DNA from: Corynebacterium sp. BD556
GTDB taxonomy: Bacteria > Actinomycetota > Actinomycetes > Mycobacteriales > Mycobacteriaceae
NCBI RefSeq assembly: GCF_038452275.1
Contig: NZ_CP141643.1
Location: forward strand, 186,001-250,000
Direction: 5' to 3'
Length of the DNA stretch: 64,000 bases
Below are positions 18,317 to 27,459 of this stretch, piece after piece (position 1 is the first letter of the stretch; every line of letters begins with the position of its first letter). The notes under the pieces are model-generated. The model did no database searches. It saw only the letters and a program-made list of their open reading frames with translations, and was not told the origin of the DNA. The position numbers and the translations under genes were made by a program.

Positions 18317-19804
18317 TCACTCGACCTCGGTCGACCAAGTATGAACCGGCGCGCCGCCCGCCTGATTTTTCAGGTACTGGCGCAGAACACGGGCAAGTGC
18401 TGCGGCGCGCTCCGGGGTACCGGGGCGGGTGCCGGGGCCGGCCTCCATGAGGGCAGCAAGTTGCCACTGGGCGCCGTTTTGGCGTCGAGAAGCACGGCCC
18501 TCGATGATGCCCATGTAATCATCGATGAGGTTGCTATCGACACCGAGTATGCGCAGCCCTTCACGCGCCTGGTCGAGGAGGTGGGAGGTGACTAACCTGG
18601 AAACCTCAATGGTGCCTAACGTCGGCCACTGCATGCGTGCAGTCATTCCGTCGCGCGCACCATTGATGAAGTTCTGCTCCGCTTGCTCGAAGGTCAACCG
18701 CGACCACACCGGGCGCGTCTGCTCCCCGAGGTATTTCACCATCCCGTAGTAAAACGCGGCATCGGCCATGATGTCTTTAACCGTCGGCCCGGCGGGCAAA
18801 AGGCGGTTTTCCACCCGGATGTGCGAAAGTTCACCGCTGGGATCGTAGATCGGGCGGTTCCACCGCCACACCGTGCCATTGTGCAGGTTGAGGTAGTGCA
18901 AACCAGGGCTGTCGCCGAGCATGATCGGCTTGCGTGCGCTGATGCGACCTTCGGGGATGAGAGGGGAGAAGTATTTGACGTTTTCCTCAAAAAGGTCGAA
19001 TACGGAGGTGATCCAGCGCTCCCCAAACCAAACGCGGGGACGCACCCCTTGGTTGATCAGTTCCTTGGTGCGTGTGTCTATGGCTTGTTTAAACACCGGG
19101 ATGCGCGACTCGTGCCAGAGGCGGTGTCCCATAAACAGCGGGGAATTCGCGCTCAACGCCGCCTGGACGCCCGCAATCGCCTGAGAGGCGTTCCACGCGT
19201 GGGGGAAGCGGTCGGGGGCAACCTGGAGGTGAAGCTGCATCGACGTGCAGGTCGATTCAGTGGCGATGTCTTCAAATTGGTGGGAGTAGCTTTCCACCCG
19301 CGATAAATCCATGTGAACCAGCTCGCCGCGCGACTCCATGATGGAGTTGTTCAGCCCGTGGTAGCGGTTTTCCTGCGTCATCCAGGCCGGGTCGGAGAGG
19401 AATTCGGTGGTCATTGTCGGCAAGGTGCCGATCATCGCCAGGTGCGTGCCCTCCTTCTTGGCGGCTTCATGGACTTTCCGGAGCCGCTCGCTCAACTCTT
19501 TTTCTAAGGAGACGAGCCCATCGCCCTCGATGCTTTGGGGAGGCAGGTTTAGCTCGACGTTGTAGGAGCCGATTTCAGACTGGTAGTCGTCCGAAAGGTG
19601 GGACAGCACTTGTTTGTTCTTCGGGGCGGGCTGCATGGTGTCGTCGACAAGGTTGAGTTCGAGCTCAAGCCCGATGGTGCCTTTGCTGATGAAGCGGGCG
19701 CCCTGCAGATGCCGGTCAAAGACCTCCAGTTCGTCTTCGAGGCGTTTGCGGTAGACCGTGCGTTGCCGCGGGGTGTACGTGTCGGTAGAAATTGAGTCGC
19801 CCAT
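18317..19804 (-). CDS. Glutamate-cysteine ligase family 2-like carboxylate-amine ligase
   Basis: A 495-residue GCS2-superfamily protein. The ATP-grasp-like glutamine-synthetase fold is marked by GTIGLELELNLVD near residue 43, SYNVELNLPPQ near residue 79, STCTSMQLHLQVAPD near residue 183 and SHIRVENRLLPAGPTVKD near residue 335. Corynebacteria use mycothiol instead of glutathione, so true gamma-glutamylcysteine synthesis is doubtful; such proteins have weak or unknown ligase activity. It starts directly at the pgi stop (TAAATG) and is probably translationally coupled to it. Confidence 0.85.
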   Translation of the reverse strand: MGDSISTDTYTPRQRTVYRKRLEDELEVFDRHLQGARFISKGTIGLELELNLVDDTMQPAPKNKQVLSHLSDDYQSEIGSYNVELNLPPQSIEGDGLVSLEKELSERLRKVHEAAKKEGTHLAMIGTLPTMTTEFLSDPAWMTQENRYHGLNNSIMESRGELVHMDLSRVESYSHQFEDIATESTCTSMQLHLQVAPDRFPHAWNASQAIAGVQAALSANSPLFMGHRLWHESRIPVFKQAIDTRTKELINQGVRPRVWFGERWITSVFDLFEENVKYFSPLIPEGRISARKPIMLGDSPGLHYLNLHNGTVWRWNRPIYDPSGELSHIRVENRLLPAGPTVKDIMADAAFYYGMVKYLGEQTRPVWSRLTFEQAEQNFINGARDGMTARMQWPTLGTIEVSRLVTSHLLDQAREGLRILGVDSNLIDDYMGIIEGRASRRQNGAQWQLAALMEAGPGTRPGTPERAAALARVLRQYLKNQAGGAPVHTWSTEVE

Positions 19805-21418
19805 TTATCTCTTGCTCCTGTACCAGGCGATCAGCGCGTCGGTGGAACTGTCGCCGGAATTCGGCTCGACCTCGCCGGTCACGGCCGCGAAAAGGTCGTT
19901 GGCCTGCTGTTTGCCTAGTTCCACGCCCCATTGGTCGAAAGCGTTTATGCCCCAGATGGCGGCCTGCGTAAACACGATGTGTTCGTAGAGTGCGATGAGA
20001 GCGCCGAGGCTAAAAGGTGTGAGCTTGTCGGCGAGGATTGTGGTCGACGGCCGATTGCCGGGCATCACCTTGTGCGGCGCAAGTTGCTTGTCGACGCCCT
20101 CCCGTTCCAGCTCGTCAAGGCTTTTGCCGAAAGCCAGCACCTTCGTTTGGGCGAAGAAGTTGCCCATCAGCAGATCATGCATGGGGGCGAAGTCCTCGTG
20201 GGGTTCGGCAAAACCGATGAAGTCGGCGGGTACCAGTGTGGTTCCCTGGTGCAGGAGCTGGAAAAAAGCGTGCTGGCCGTTGGTGCCCGGCTCACCCCAG
20301 AAGATCTCGCCGGTGTCGTAGTCGACGGCAGTGCCGTCGATGGTCACCGACTTGCCGTTTGACTCCATGGTGAGCTGCTGCAGGTAGGCGGGGAAGCGGG
20401 CAAGGTCCTCCGAGTAAGGCAACACCGCGTGGCTTTGCGCCTTGTGGAAGTTGCGGTACCAAATGTTAACCAGTGCCATGAGAACGGGGATGTTTGCGGA
20501 GAAATCAGCCTGCGCGAAGTGGGTGTCCATCGCGTGGAAGCCTGCGAGGAAACGCATGAAGTCCATCGGGCCGATCACGGCCATCAGCGACAGGCCAATC
20601 GCAGAATCGACGGAGTAGCGCCCGCCGACCCAGTCCCAGAAAGGAAACATGTTCGCGGTGTCGATGCCGAAGGCGGCCACCTTTTCCTCGTTCGTAGACA
20701 CGGCTACGAAATGCTTGGCCACGGCGTCGGCCCCGAGAGCGCTGATCAGCCACTGCTTTGCGGCGTTGGCGTTGGCGAGCGTTTCTTGCGTGGTGAAAGT
20801 CTTCGAGGACACAACAAAGAGGGTTTCTTCGGGGTTGAGGCCGTCAAGGACGGCGCTCAAGTCGGCTGGGTCGACGTTGGAGACGAACTCAGCGGTGATG
20901 CCGGCGGTGGCATAAGCGCGCAGGGCGCGGGCGGCCATGGCGGGGCCGAGGTCTGAACCGCCGATGCCGATGTTGACAACCTTCTTAATGGTGTGCCCCG
21001 TCGCCCCCAGCCACTCGCCCGAGCGCAGCGCGGCGGTGAAATCGCGCATGCGCCCTAAAACTTCGTGAACGTCGGCGGCGACGTCTTGCCCGTCGACAGT
21101 GAGGTCTTTGTCCACCGGCAGGCGTAAGGCGGTGTGCAGCACTGAGCGGGCCTCAGTGGAGTTGATCTTCTCGCCCTGAAACATCGCGTCGATGCGCCCG
21201 CGCAGACCAGTTTCTTCGGCGAGATCGACCAGGGCGGAAAGGACCTCGGAGTCGACGAGGTTCTTCGACAGGTCGACGTGGAGGCCGGCTGCGTCGAAGG
21301 TGAGGTCCCGGGCGCGAGACGGAGAGGCAGCGAAAAGCTCGCGTAACGTCATGGACTGCTTGTCGGCGAAAAGTTGTGCGAGGTGAGTCCAGGCGGAGGT
21401 GTGCTGTGGTGAAGTCAT
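19805..21418 (-). CDS. pgi: Glucose-6-phosphate isomerase
   Basis: A 537-residue cytoplasmic enzyme that interconverts glucose-6-phosphate and fructose-6-phosphate. Signatures are [14 protein letters not shown] near residue 150, the [16 protein letters not shown] phosphate-binding stretch and [18 protein letters not shown] near residue 377. The C-terminal catalytic lysine region is [11 protein letters not shown]. It lies between csm and the GCS2-type gene in the same direction. Confidence 0.97.
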   Translation of the reverse strand: MTSPQHTSAWTHLAQLFADKQSMTLRELFAASPSRARDLTFDAAGLHVDLSKNLVDSEVLSALVDLAEETGLRGRIDAMFQGEKINSTEARSVLHTALRLPVDKDLTVDGQDVAADVHEVLGRMRDFTAALRSGEWLGATGHTIKKVVNIGIGGSDLGPAMAARALRAYATAGITAEFVSNVDPADLSAVLDGLNPEETLFVVSSKTFTTQETLANANAAKQWLISALGADAVAKHFVAVSTNEEKVAAFGIDTANMFPFWDWVGGRYSVDSAIGLSLMAVIGPMDFMRFLAGFHAMDTHFAQADFSANIPVLMALVNIWYRNFHKAQSHAVLPYSEDLARFPAYLQQLTMESNGKSVTIDGTAVDYDTGEIFWGEPGTNGQHAFFQLLHQGTTLVPADFIGFAEPHEDFAPMHDLLMGNFFAQTKVLAFGKSLDELEREGVDKQLAPHKVMPGNRPSTTILADKLTPFSLGALIALYEHIVFTQAAIWGINAFDQWGVELGKQQANDLFAAVTGEVEPNSGDSSTDALIAWYRSKR

Positions 21419-21435
21419 AGCTTCAACGCTAGTGG

Positions 21436-21729
21436 CTAACCTAGCTTTCCGCGCCCGAGACGCAGCAAAATCGCCGCCAGCGCTGGCCCTTCCTCTCCCA
21501 GTTCGTCGCGGAACTGGTTGATGATAGCTACCTCGCGCGTATGCACCAGTTTCGTTCCCCCGGAGCCCATGCGGGTTTTGCCGATCGCCGCGGAAACCTC
21601 GGAACGGCGCTTGACCGCGTCAAGAATCACCCGGTCAAGGCGGTCGATTTCCTTGCGGTACTGCTGAATCTCCGCGTCGGAGAGGGGGTCATCTGTTCCC
21701 GAGGGCATGCGGACCTCAAAATCGCTCAT
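21436..21729 (-). CDS. csm: Chorismate mutase (AroQ-delta type)
   Basis: A 97-residue all-helical AroQ-fold enzyme that turns chorismate into prephenate. Visible parts are [23 protein letters not shown] (helix 1 with the catalytic arginine), [11 protein letters not shown] (Lys/Arg of the active site) and the C-terminal [11 protein letters not shown], which in the corynebacterial and mycobacterial enzymes docks onto DAHP synthase for activation. It lies upstream of pgi and is divergent from pcrA with only 19 bases between starts. Confidence 0.93.
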   Translation of the reverse strand: MSDFEVRMPSGTDDPLSDAEIQQYRKEIDRLDRVILDAVKRRSEVSAAIGKTRMGSGGTKLVHTREVAIINQFRDELGEEGPALAAILLRLGRGKLG

Positions 21730-21736
21730 GTCCGGT

Positions 21737-21744
21737 GATTATGC
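21737..21744. promoter_or_regulatory. Overlapping divergent -10 boxes of csm and pcrA
   Basis: Minus strand CATAAT (21744-21739), 8 bases before the csm ATG, overlaps plus strand GATTAT (21737-21742), 6 bases before pcrA ATG 21749. Both would give leaderless mRNAs. The gap is too short for separate promoters with ribosome binding sites, so overlapping polymerase sites are likely. Confidence 0.45.
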
Positions 21745-21748
21745 CACC

Positions 21749-23962
21749 ATGGAACACATCATGAATTCAGATCTCGTTTTGGGGCTCAACCCGCAACAAG
21801 AAGCCGCCGTAAAGCACACCGGCTCGCCGCTGCTGATCGTCGCCGGCGCTGGTTCAGGCAAGACCGCAGTGCTGACTCGGCGCGTGGCGTACCTGATCCA
21901 AAACCGGGGTGTTCCACCCTGGCAAATCCTCGCCATCACCTTCACTAACAAAGCTGCCAGCGAAATGCGCGAGCGTGTTTCCCACCTTGTCGGCCCGGAA
22001 GCTGAGCGCATGTGGGTGGCTACCTTCCACTCGGTCTGCGTGCGCATCCTTCGCCAGCAGGCGCACCTCGTGCCTGGGCTCAACACCAATTTCACTATCT
22101 ACGACGCGGACGACTCGCGCCGTTTGCTCACGATGATTGCCAAGGACTTCAACCTTGACCTAAAGAAGTTTTCTGCGCGCACCCTGTCGAACGCGATCTC
22201 GAACCATAAAAACGAGCTGGTCGAGCCGCAGGAAGCGCTTGCGGGCGCCACCCGAACACGAAACCCCTTCGACACCACTGTCGCCCAGGTCTACGGCGAA
22301 TACCAGCGTCGCTTACGTCAATCGAATGCGTTGGACTTCGACGACTTGATCGGTGAGGTCGTGCGAGTTTTCAAGGAGCACCCCCAGATCACCGATTACT
22401 ACCGTCGTCGCTTCCGTCATGTGTTGGTCGACGAGTATCAAGACACCAACCACGCCCAGTACGTGCTCGTGCGCACCCTGGTAGGTGACGGGGCCGACGC
22501 CCCGGAGCTTGCGGTGGTGGGTGATTCTGACCAGTCCATCTACGCTTTCCGTGGCGCCACTATCCGCAACATCGAGGAATTTGAGCGCGATTACCCGGAG
22601 GCCACCACGATCATGCTGGAGCAAAACTACCGCTCCACGCAGACCATCTTGAGCGCGGCGAACGCGGTGATTTCCCAAAACGAAGGACGGCGACCGAAGA
22701 ACCTGTGGACTGACCTCGGCGCGGGGGACAAGATTGTCGGCTATGTCGCGGACAACGAACATGACGAGGCCCGCTTCATTGCCTCGGAGATTGACGCTCT
22801 CGGGGTTGACTACTCCGATATTGCGGTGATGTACCGGACCAACAACGCCTCTCGCGCCCTGGAGGAGGTTTTTATCCGTTCCGGCATCCCATACAAGGTG
22901 GTGGGTGGGACGCGCTTTTATGAGCGTCGGGAAGTGCGCGACGTGGTGGCCTACCTCAAAGCTGTGCTTAACCCCGATGACACGGTGGCGCTGCGGCGCA
23001 TTGTCAACGTGCCGAGGCGCGCGATCGGGGACAAGGCTCAGGCGATGGTGGCGTTGCATGCAGAAAACCATGGCATCAGTTTCGGCGCGGCCCTGGAGGC
23101 GGCAGCGCGTGGAGAGGTCACCGGGGTGGCCCCGCGGGCACGCAATTCCATCGCGAAGTTCGTCGAGATGATGGAGACGCTGCGCAGCCACGACGGGGAT
23201 TTGGGGGAGTTGATTGCCGGCGTGCTAGATCTCACCGGCTACCGCGCGGAGCTGGAAGCGTCTAAGGACCCGCAGGATGGGGCGCGCCTGGATAACCTCA
23301 ACGAACTTGTCTCGGTGGCCCGCGAGTTCAGCTCCGAGGCGCAGCTTACTATGGACGAAAGGGATGAAGGCGAGCCGGATCCCGGCGGCCTTGAAGCTTT
23401 TTTGGAAAAGGTTTCTTTGGTCGCGGACGCGGACCAGCTACCGGACAATGAACTCGGTGTGGTCACCCTGATGACCTTGCACACCGCGAAGGGGTTGGAG
23501 TTTCCCTACGTGTTTGTTACCGGTTGGGAGGATGGGCAGTTTCCGCATTTGCGTGCGTTGGGTGACCCGGAGGAGCTGGCGGAGGAGCGCCGCCTGGCGT
23601 ATGTCGGCATCACCCGCGCGAAAAAGAGGCTTTACCTTACGCGGGCGTCCCTGCGTTCATCGTGGGGCAGCCCGGTGACCAACCCGGCCAGCCGCTTTTT
23701 AAACGAGGTGCCTGATGAGCTGATCGACTGGCGTCGTGGTGAGCAGACGTCCTCGTGGACTAGCCCGCGCCGCGCGGCGCGGAAGGTGAACAAGAATCTG
23801 CACCTGCGGGCGGGTGATCGGGTCGAACACGCAAAATACGGGCTCGGTACCGTTTTGACCGTGGAGGGCTCGGGGGTGCGCGAGACTGCGACGATCGATT
23901 TCGGCTCCTCGGGCACGGTGCGCCTCATGCTTATCGGCGGCCTGCCCATGGAAAAGCTCTAG
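21749..23962 (+). CDS. pcrA: UvrD/PcrA-type ATP-dependent DNA helicase
   Basis: A 737-residue superfamily-1A 3'-5' helicase for repair and replication fork processing. Motifs in order: LNPQQEAAV (Q), VAGAGSGKTAVLTRR (I), TFTNKAASEMRERV (Ia), VDEYQDTNHAQY (II), VVGDSDQSIYAFRGA (III), EQNYRSTQTIL (IV), TLHTAKGLEFPYVFVTG (V) and RLAYVGITRAKKRLYL (VI). The C-terminus has the tudor-like domain (GDRVEHAKYGLGTVLTVEG) that contacts RNA polymerase in other bacteria. The start is uncertain among ATG 21728, 21749 and 21761; 21749 fits the -10 box. Confidence 0.94.
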   Translation: MEHIMNSDLVLGLNPQQEAAVKHTGSPLLIVAGAGSGKTAVLTRRVAYLIQNRGVPPWQILAITFTNKAASEMRERVSHLVGPEAERMWVATFHSVCVRILRQQAHLVPGLNTNFTIYDADDSRRLLTMIAKDFNLDLKKFSARTLSNAISNHKNELVEPQEALAGATRTRNPFDTTVAQVYGEYQRRLRQSNALDFDDLIGEVVRVFKEHPQITDYYRRRFRHVLVDEYQDTNHAQYVLVRTLVGDGADAPELAVVGDSDQSIYAFRGATIRNIEEFERDYPEATTIMLEQNYRSTQTILSAANAVISQNEGRRPKNLWTDLGAGDKIVGYVADNEHDEARFIASEIDALGVDYSDIAVMYRTNNASRALEEVFIRSGIPYKVVGGTRFYERREVRDVVAYLKAVLNPDDTVALRRIVNVPRRAIGDKAQAMVALHAENHGISFGAALEAAARGEVTGVAPRARNSIAKFVEMMETLRSHDGDLGELIAGVLDLTGYRAELEASKDPQDGARLDNLNELVSVAREFSSEAQLTMDERDEGEPDPGGLEAFLEKVSLVADADQLPDNELGVVTLMTLHTAKGLEFPYVFVTGWEDGQFPHLRALGDPEELAEERRLAYVGITRAKKRLYLTRASLRSSWGSPVTNPASRFLNEVPDELIDWRRGEQTSSWTSPRRAARKVNKNLHLRAGDRVEHAKYGLGTVLTVEGSGVRETATIDFGSSGTVRLMLIGGLPMEKL

Positions 23963-24639
23963 ATGTTGATGCCCTGCTGCCGCAGCCACTGCTGCGGGTC
24001 GACCGGGGTGACTCCATCCGGTTTAATCTCGAAGTGGAGGTGGGGGCCGGTGGAGTGGCCCTCGCTGCCCATCTCGGCGATTTGATCGCCGGCAGTGACA
24101 CGCTGGCCCACGGAGACGCTGTAGGTGCGCATGTGTCCGTAGACAGTCTCCTCGCCGTTGTCGTGTTTGATAACGACCCAGTTGCCGAAGCCGCGGGCTG
24201 GGCCAACGGTGGTCACTGTGCCGTCCATGGCGGCGTAGATCGGCGTGCCCATCTGGTTGGCAATGTCTACGCCTTGGTGCATCGCGCCCCAGCGCATACC
24301 GAAGCCGGAGCTGACGCGCCCGGAGGCAGGGAGGACGACGGTGCGCCCATCGGCGGTCTGGCCGCGCTGTGGGGGAACGAAGTTGCCTGGTGGGGGAGAA
24401 CTTACTCCATGTTCCTGGTCGAGGATGCGGGGGTCGAAGGCCACGGTGTAGTCGCCTGCCTTGAGGGTGGCGCCTTTGACGCTGATGTTCGCTGCGGCCT
24501 TCATCAGTGACTCGATGGTCTGCACGTCAGCGGTGATCGGTTGGCCGCCGAAGGTGACGGTGAGGGCGGTTGCCGGGACAGCAACGCAGCCGAGTGTGAC
24601 GGCCGCTGCCGCAGCAATGGTAATGAGGGGGTGCTTCAT
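23959..24639 (-). CDS. Secreted M23-family peptidase
   Basis: A 226-residue secreted LytM-type zinc endopeptidase homologue. An N-terminal signal peptide (MKHPLITIAAAAAVTLGCVA) is cut near ATA/LTV. The M23 domain spans about residues 105-215, with the zinc ligands in GAMHQGVDIAN (H and D) and GPHLHFEI (HLH), plus VYGHMRTYSV. Such enzymes cut peptidoglycan cross-links. It overlaps the pcrA end by 4 bases. A second M23 gene lies just upstream in the same direction; the two catalytic domains are clearly paralogous. Confidence 0.9.
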   Translation of the reverse strand: MKHPLITIAAAAAVTLGCVAVPATALTVTFGGQPITADVQTIESLMKAAANISVKGATLKAGDYTVAFDPRILDQEHGVSSPPPGNFVPPQRGQTADGRTVVLPASGRVSSGFGMRWGAMHQGVDIANQMGTPIYAAMDGTVTTVGPARGFGNWVVIKHDNGEETVYGHMRTYSVSVGQRVTAGDQIAEMGSEGHSTGPHLHFEIKPDGVTPVDPQQWLRQQGINI

Positions 24640-24753
24640 TGGTGTGTGAGCCTTTTCATGTCAGTGGCCGTTTATCCCGTTAAAACCTATGCCAGATACT
24701 TGTGTTACGCAAGTGAAAAATGTGACAAAGTGGAAATTGGTTGAAAAGGGGAG

Positions 24754-24791
24754 CGGAAAAAGAAAAACTCCCCACCCGCTGCGGTGAGGAG
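24754..24791 (-). terminator. Terminator of the upstream M23 gene
   Basis: On the minus strand CTCCTCACC (24791-24783) pairs with GGTGGGGAG (24776-24768) with one mismatch around a short loop, and is followed by TTTTTCTTTTTCC. It ends the gene starting at 25525 and separates it from the next M23 gene. Confidence 0.75.
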
Positions 24792-24811
24792 AAAAGGCCT
24801 TATTTGGAGCT

Positions 24812-25525
24812 TTAGAGCGTGATGCCACGGGCCGCGAGCCACGGCACAGGGTCGACCGGGGTGGTGCCATCCGGGTGGATCTCAAAGTGCAGATGGGAGC
24901 CAGTGGAAAACCCCTCATTGCCCATGCTGGCGATCTGATCGCCCGCCTTGACCTGCTGGCCCACAGACACCCCAACGGCGGACATGTGGCCGTAGACCGA
25001 CACTGCGCCGTCAGGGTGCTTAATGCGAACCCAGTTGCCGAATCCCTGGGCGGGGCCGGCGTCAATGACCACTCCATCTCCGACGGCGCGGATCGGGGTG
25101 CCAATGGCGTTGGCGATGTCGACACCGTTGTGCATCGCGCCCCAGCGGGCGCCGAAGCCGGAGGTGAACACGCCCTCGGCGGGTTTGATGTTGAGCGGGC
25201 CGCGGGCGGCCTCGTCGAGCTTGGCCAGCACATCAGAGTGCTCGACTGCCTTGTTGAGCTGCTCGGCCAAGTTTTCGATCGGCTTGTACTCAGAGATGGC
25301 AAGAATCTGAGGGGTCGCCTCTGCCCTGACTGCCTCTAAGACGCTGGTGTCGGAGGCGAGCTCGTAATTCACTGTCGGCTCGGAGGACTTGGCTGCCGCA
25401 GCGCCAGAGACTCCCGCGGTGGAGACTGCGCCGGTGGCAACCGCGACGACTGCGACGCGCCCCATATTGGGGGACTGCTTGCGGTGCTTGCCGCCCTTGC
25501 GCGCCGTGGAAGTGAATACGCTCAA
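24812..25525 (-). CDS. Secreted M23-family peptidase
   Basis: A 237-residue protein with a long, basic N-region (ARKGGKHRKQ) before the hydrophobic core of the signal peptide and a likely cut after SGAAAA. The segment at residues 50-105 is helical and polar. The M23 domain (about 110-235) has GAMHNGVDIANAIGTPI and GSHLHFEIHPDG with all zinc ligands. The start is TTG 25525. It is a paralogue of the next gene downstream (same GFGARWGAMH, QGFGNWV, VYGHM and VDP.W...GI landmarks). It likely acts in cell-wall cleavage. Confidence 0.9.
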   Translation of the reverse strand: MSVFTSTARKGGKHRKQSPNMGRVAVVAVATGAVSTAGVSGAAAAKSSEPTVNYELASDTSVLEAVRAEATPQILAISEYKPIENLAEQLNKAVEHSDVLAKLDEAARGPLNIKPAEGVFTSGFGARWGAMHNGVDIANAIGTPIRAVGDGVVIDAGPAQGFGNWVRIKHPDGAVSVYGHMSAVGVSVGQQVKAGDQIASMGNEGFSTGSHLHFEIHPDGTTPVDPVPWLAARGITL

Positions 25526-25648
25526 TTTAAGCCTCTTTACGCAGTGGGATTGTAACCGGACCGTTATCTACGAAGCGTAACTGTAACGAATCGGTTTCGT
25601 AGAGGCAAGCCAAACCCAAAACTTTCTTTGTGGCAGAGTTAAGTAACA

Positions 25649-26857
25649 ATGAGCAGCAACTCTAATCACCGGCCCCCAAAGACCTCGAAGACCCGTCCCG
25701 TCCGAGGTCGCGTAAGTGCGACGGCTCGACGCAAAGAGGAGCCGCGCACCCCCGAAACATGGGGTCAGCGAATCCGGCATTACCTGCCGGTCGCGGGCGT
25801 GCCGCACGCTATTATCGCTCTGTTAGTGGTTCTGGTGTGTTTAGCCACCATCCTTCTGACCGGCTCTCGGATGAGCTACCTTCCCGGCACTATCGGCGTT
25901 TCGTGGCTTATCCTCTCGGGCGTCCCGGCGCGCTTTGACGGCATCACCATCGGCATCGTTCCGCTTCTTCTGCCGGTGGCAGTTGTGCTGTTGATCGCCG
26001 CCCGCGTCCGGGCAGCTACAAAAAAGCGTGTCAGTGTCGCCGACCTCGTTACTATCGGGGGCCTTCTCGCCGGTTTTTCCCTTGTCGGCTCCGGCGTGGC
26101 CTTGTTCATGGTGGCGGACGCGGCGACCGTCTTCGCTCTCGGCGTGCCTCCGGTTGCGGCAGTGTTTCTCATGCCCCTGCTCATGTCTTTTCTGGGCATG
26201 GTGTTGGGGATGGGGCCGACTCTGTGGCGTGCTGTGGCGCGCCGCTACGGGGTTGCGGAGTTTGTCGTCGATGATGCTGTTGTCGCTTTGCGGGCGGTGG
26301 TTTTCGCGCTTGGGGGCGCCACTGTGGTCTACGCCGGGCTGCTGATCGCGTCGGTTGAGCGGTTGAGGGAGCTTTTAGCTGAGTTTCCGGTGCTTTCGAC
26401 GCCCGGGCTCATCAATCTTTTGCTTTTGTCTCTCGCGTACGTCCCGAATGCGGCCGTCGAAATGCTTGGGCTGATGTTGGGTGGCGCCATGGGCATGGCG
26501 GGAGGGTCTGTTTCTTTGTTCGTCATCGACGCCGTTGCGGTGCCACCGCTTCCGTTGTTGGCGGCGCTGCCGGGTCAGGTTGCCGCGTGGGCCCCAGTGT
26601 TGATGATTGTGCCGGCTGTCATTTTCGCTTATGTGCTGCGTCACACGCCTTCGCTTATCGACGCCACCGTGACCGCAGCCTGGACAGCGCTGGCGTGTTT
26701 GGTCTTGTCCTTTTGCGCTGGAGGGGCAGTGGGAGCCTACGGCTATGTCGGGGTCAACCCGCTGATCTACGCGGGTCTTGCGTTCGTCTGGGCGCTTCTC
26801 GTCGGGGTGCTGGCTCATCTCGTGGCTCGTCTGCGCTCCCCGAAGTCTGAGAGCTAA
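25649..26857 (+). CDS. DUF6350 polytopic membrane protein
   Basis: A 402-residue integral membrane protein with a basic 45-residue cytoplasmic N-terminus and about ten hydrophobic helices. The position directly upstream of purN-purH is the conserved place of DUF6350 genes in actinobacteria. No catalytic motif is visible and the function is unknown; some annotations liken it to division-related PerM proteins. Translation of purN follows within a few bases, so it is cotranscribed with the purine genes. Confidence 0.82.
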   Translation: MSSNSNHRPPKTSKTRPVRGRVSATARRKEEPRTPETWGQRIRHYLPVAGVPHAIIALLVVLVCLATILLTGSRMSYLPGTIGVSWLILSGVPARFDGITIGIVPLLLPVAVVLLIAARVRAATKKRVSVADLVTIGGLLAGFSLVGSGVALFMVADAATVFALGVPPVAAVFLMPLLMSFLGMVLGMGPTLWRAVARRYGVAEFVVDDAVVALRAVVFALGGATVVYAGLLIASVERLRELLAEFPVLSTPGLINLLLLSLAYVPNAAVEMLGLMLGGAMGMAGGSVSLFVIDAVAVPPLPLLAALPGQVAAWAPVLMIVPAVIFAYVLRHTPSLIDATVTAAWTALACLVLSFCAGGAVGAYGYVGVNPLIYAGLAFVWALLVGVLAHLVARLRSPKSES

Positions 26858-26868
26858 GATTGGACAAC

Positions 26869-27459
26869 GTGACTGAGAGCTCCGCCGTATCCGTTGTCGT
26901 GCTCGTCTCCGGGTCGGGGACGCTGCTCCAAGCTATCCTGGACAATCAGGGGGAGGACTACCGTGTCAACTTGGTTGTAGCAGACCAGGACTGCCCGGCG
27001 CTGGCGCGGGCGGAATCTGCAGGGGTAGACACGAAGGTCGTCTCTTTGGGGGAGGACCGCAGCACGTGGAACATCAGGATGCGGGAGACGGTTGCCGCGG
27101 CCGCGCCGGATGTGGTTGTCTCGGCTGGCTTTATGAAGATTCTGGGGCGGGAGTTCCTCGACCGCTTCGAGGGCAAACTTATCAACACCCACCCAGCGCT
27201 TCTCCCGGCCTTTCCGGGGGCGCACGCGGTGCGCGACGCTCTCGCCTACGGAGTCAAAGTCACCGGCACCACTGTGCACTTTATTGATGAGGGTGTCGAC
27301 ACCGGCAAAATCATTGCGCAAAAGGCAGTCACGGTCCTCGACGGGGAATCCGAAGATGAACTCCACGAACGGATCAAACAACAAGAGCGGGCGCTGATCG
27401 TCGATGTTTTGCGCCGCACACACACCAACGAAGAAAACGGAAAGGTCACGTTCCCATGA
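26869..27459 (+). CDS. purN: Phosphoribosylglycinamide formyltransferase
   Basis: A 196-residue GART that transfers the formyl group of 10-formyl-THF to GAR in purine synthesis. [19 protein letters not shown] is the phosphate-binding start; the catalytic Asn-His-Asp triad is in [20 protein letters not shown] and [13 protein letters not shown]. The start is either GTG 26869 or TTG 26860, neither with a convincing ribosome binding site; both lie within 12 bases of the DUF6350 stop. It overlaps purH by 4 bases. Confidence 0.94.
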   Translation: MTESSAVSVVVLVSGSGTLLQAILDNQGEDYRVNLVVADQDCPALARAESAGVDTKVVSLGEDRSTWNIRMRETVAAAAPDVVVSAGFMKILGREFLDRFEGKLINTHPALLPAFPGAHAVRDALAYGVKVTGTTVHFIDEGVDTGKIIAQKAVTVLDGESEDELHERIKQQERALIVDVLRRTHTNEENGKVTFP

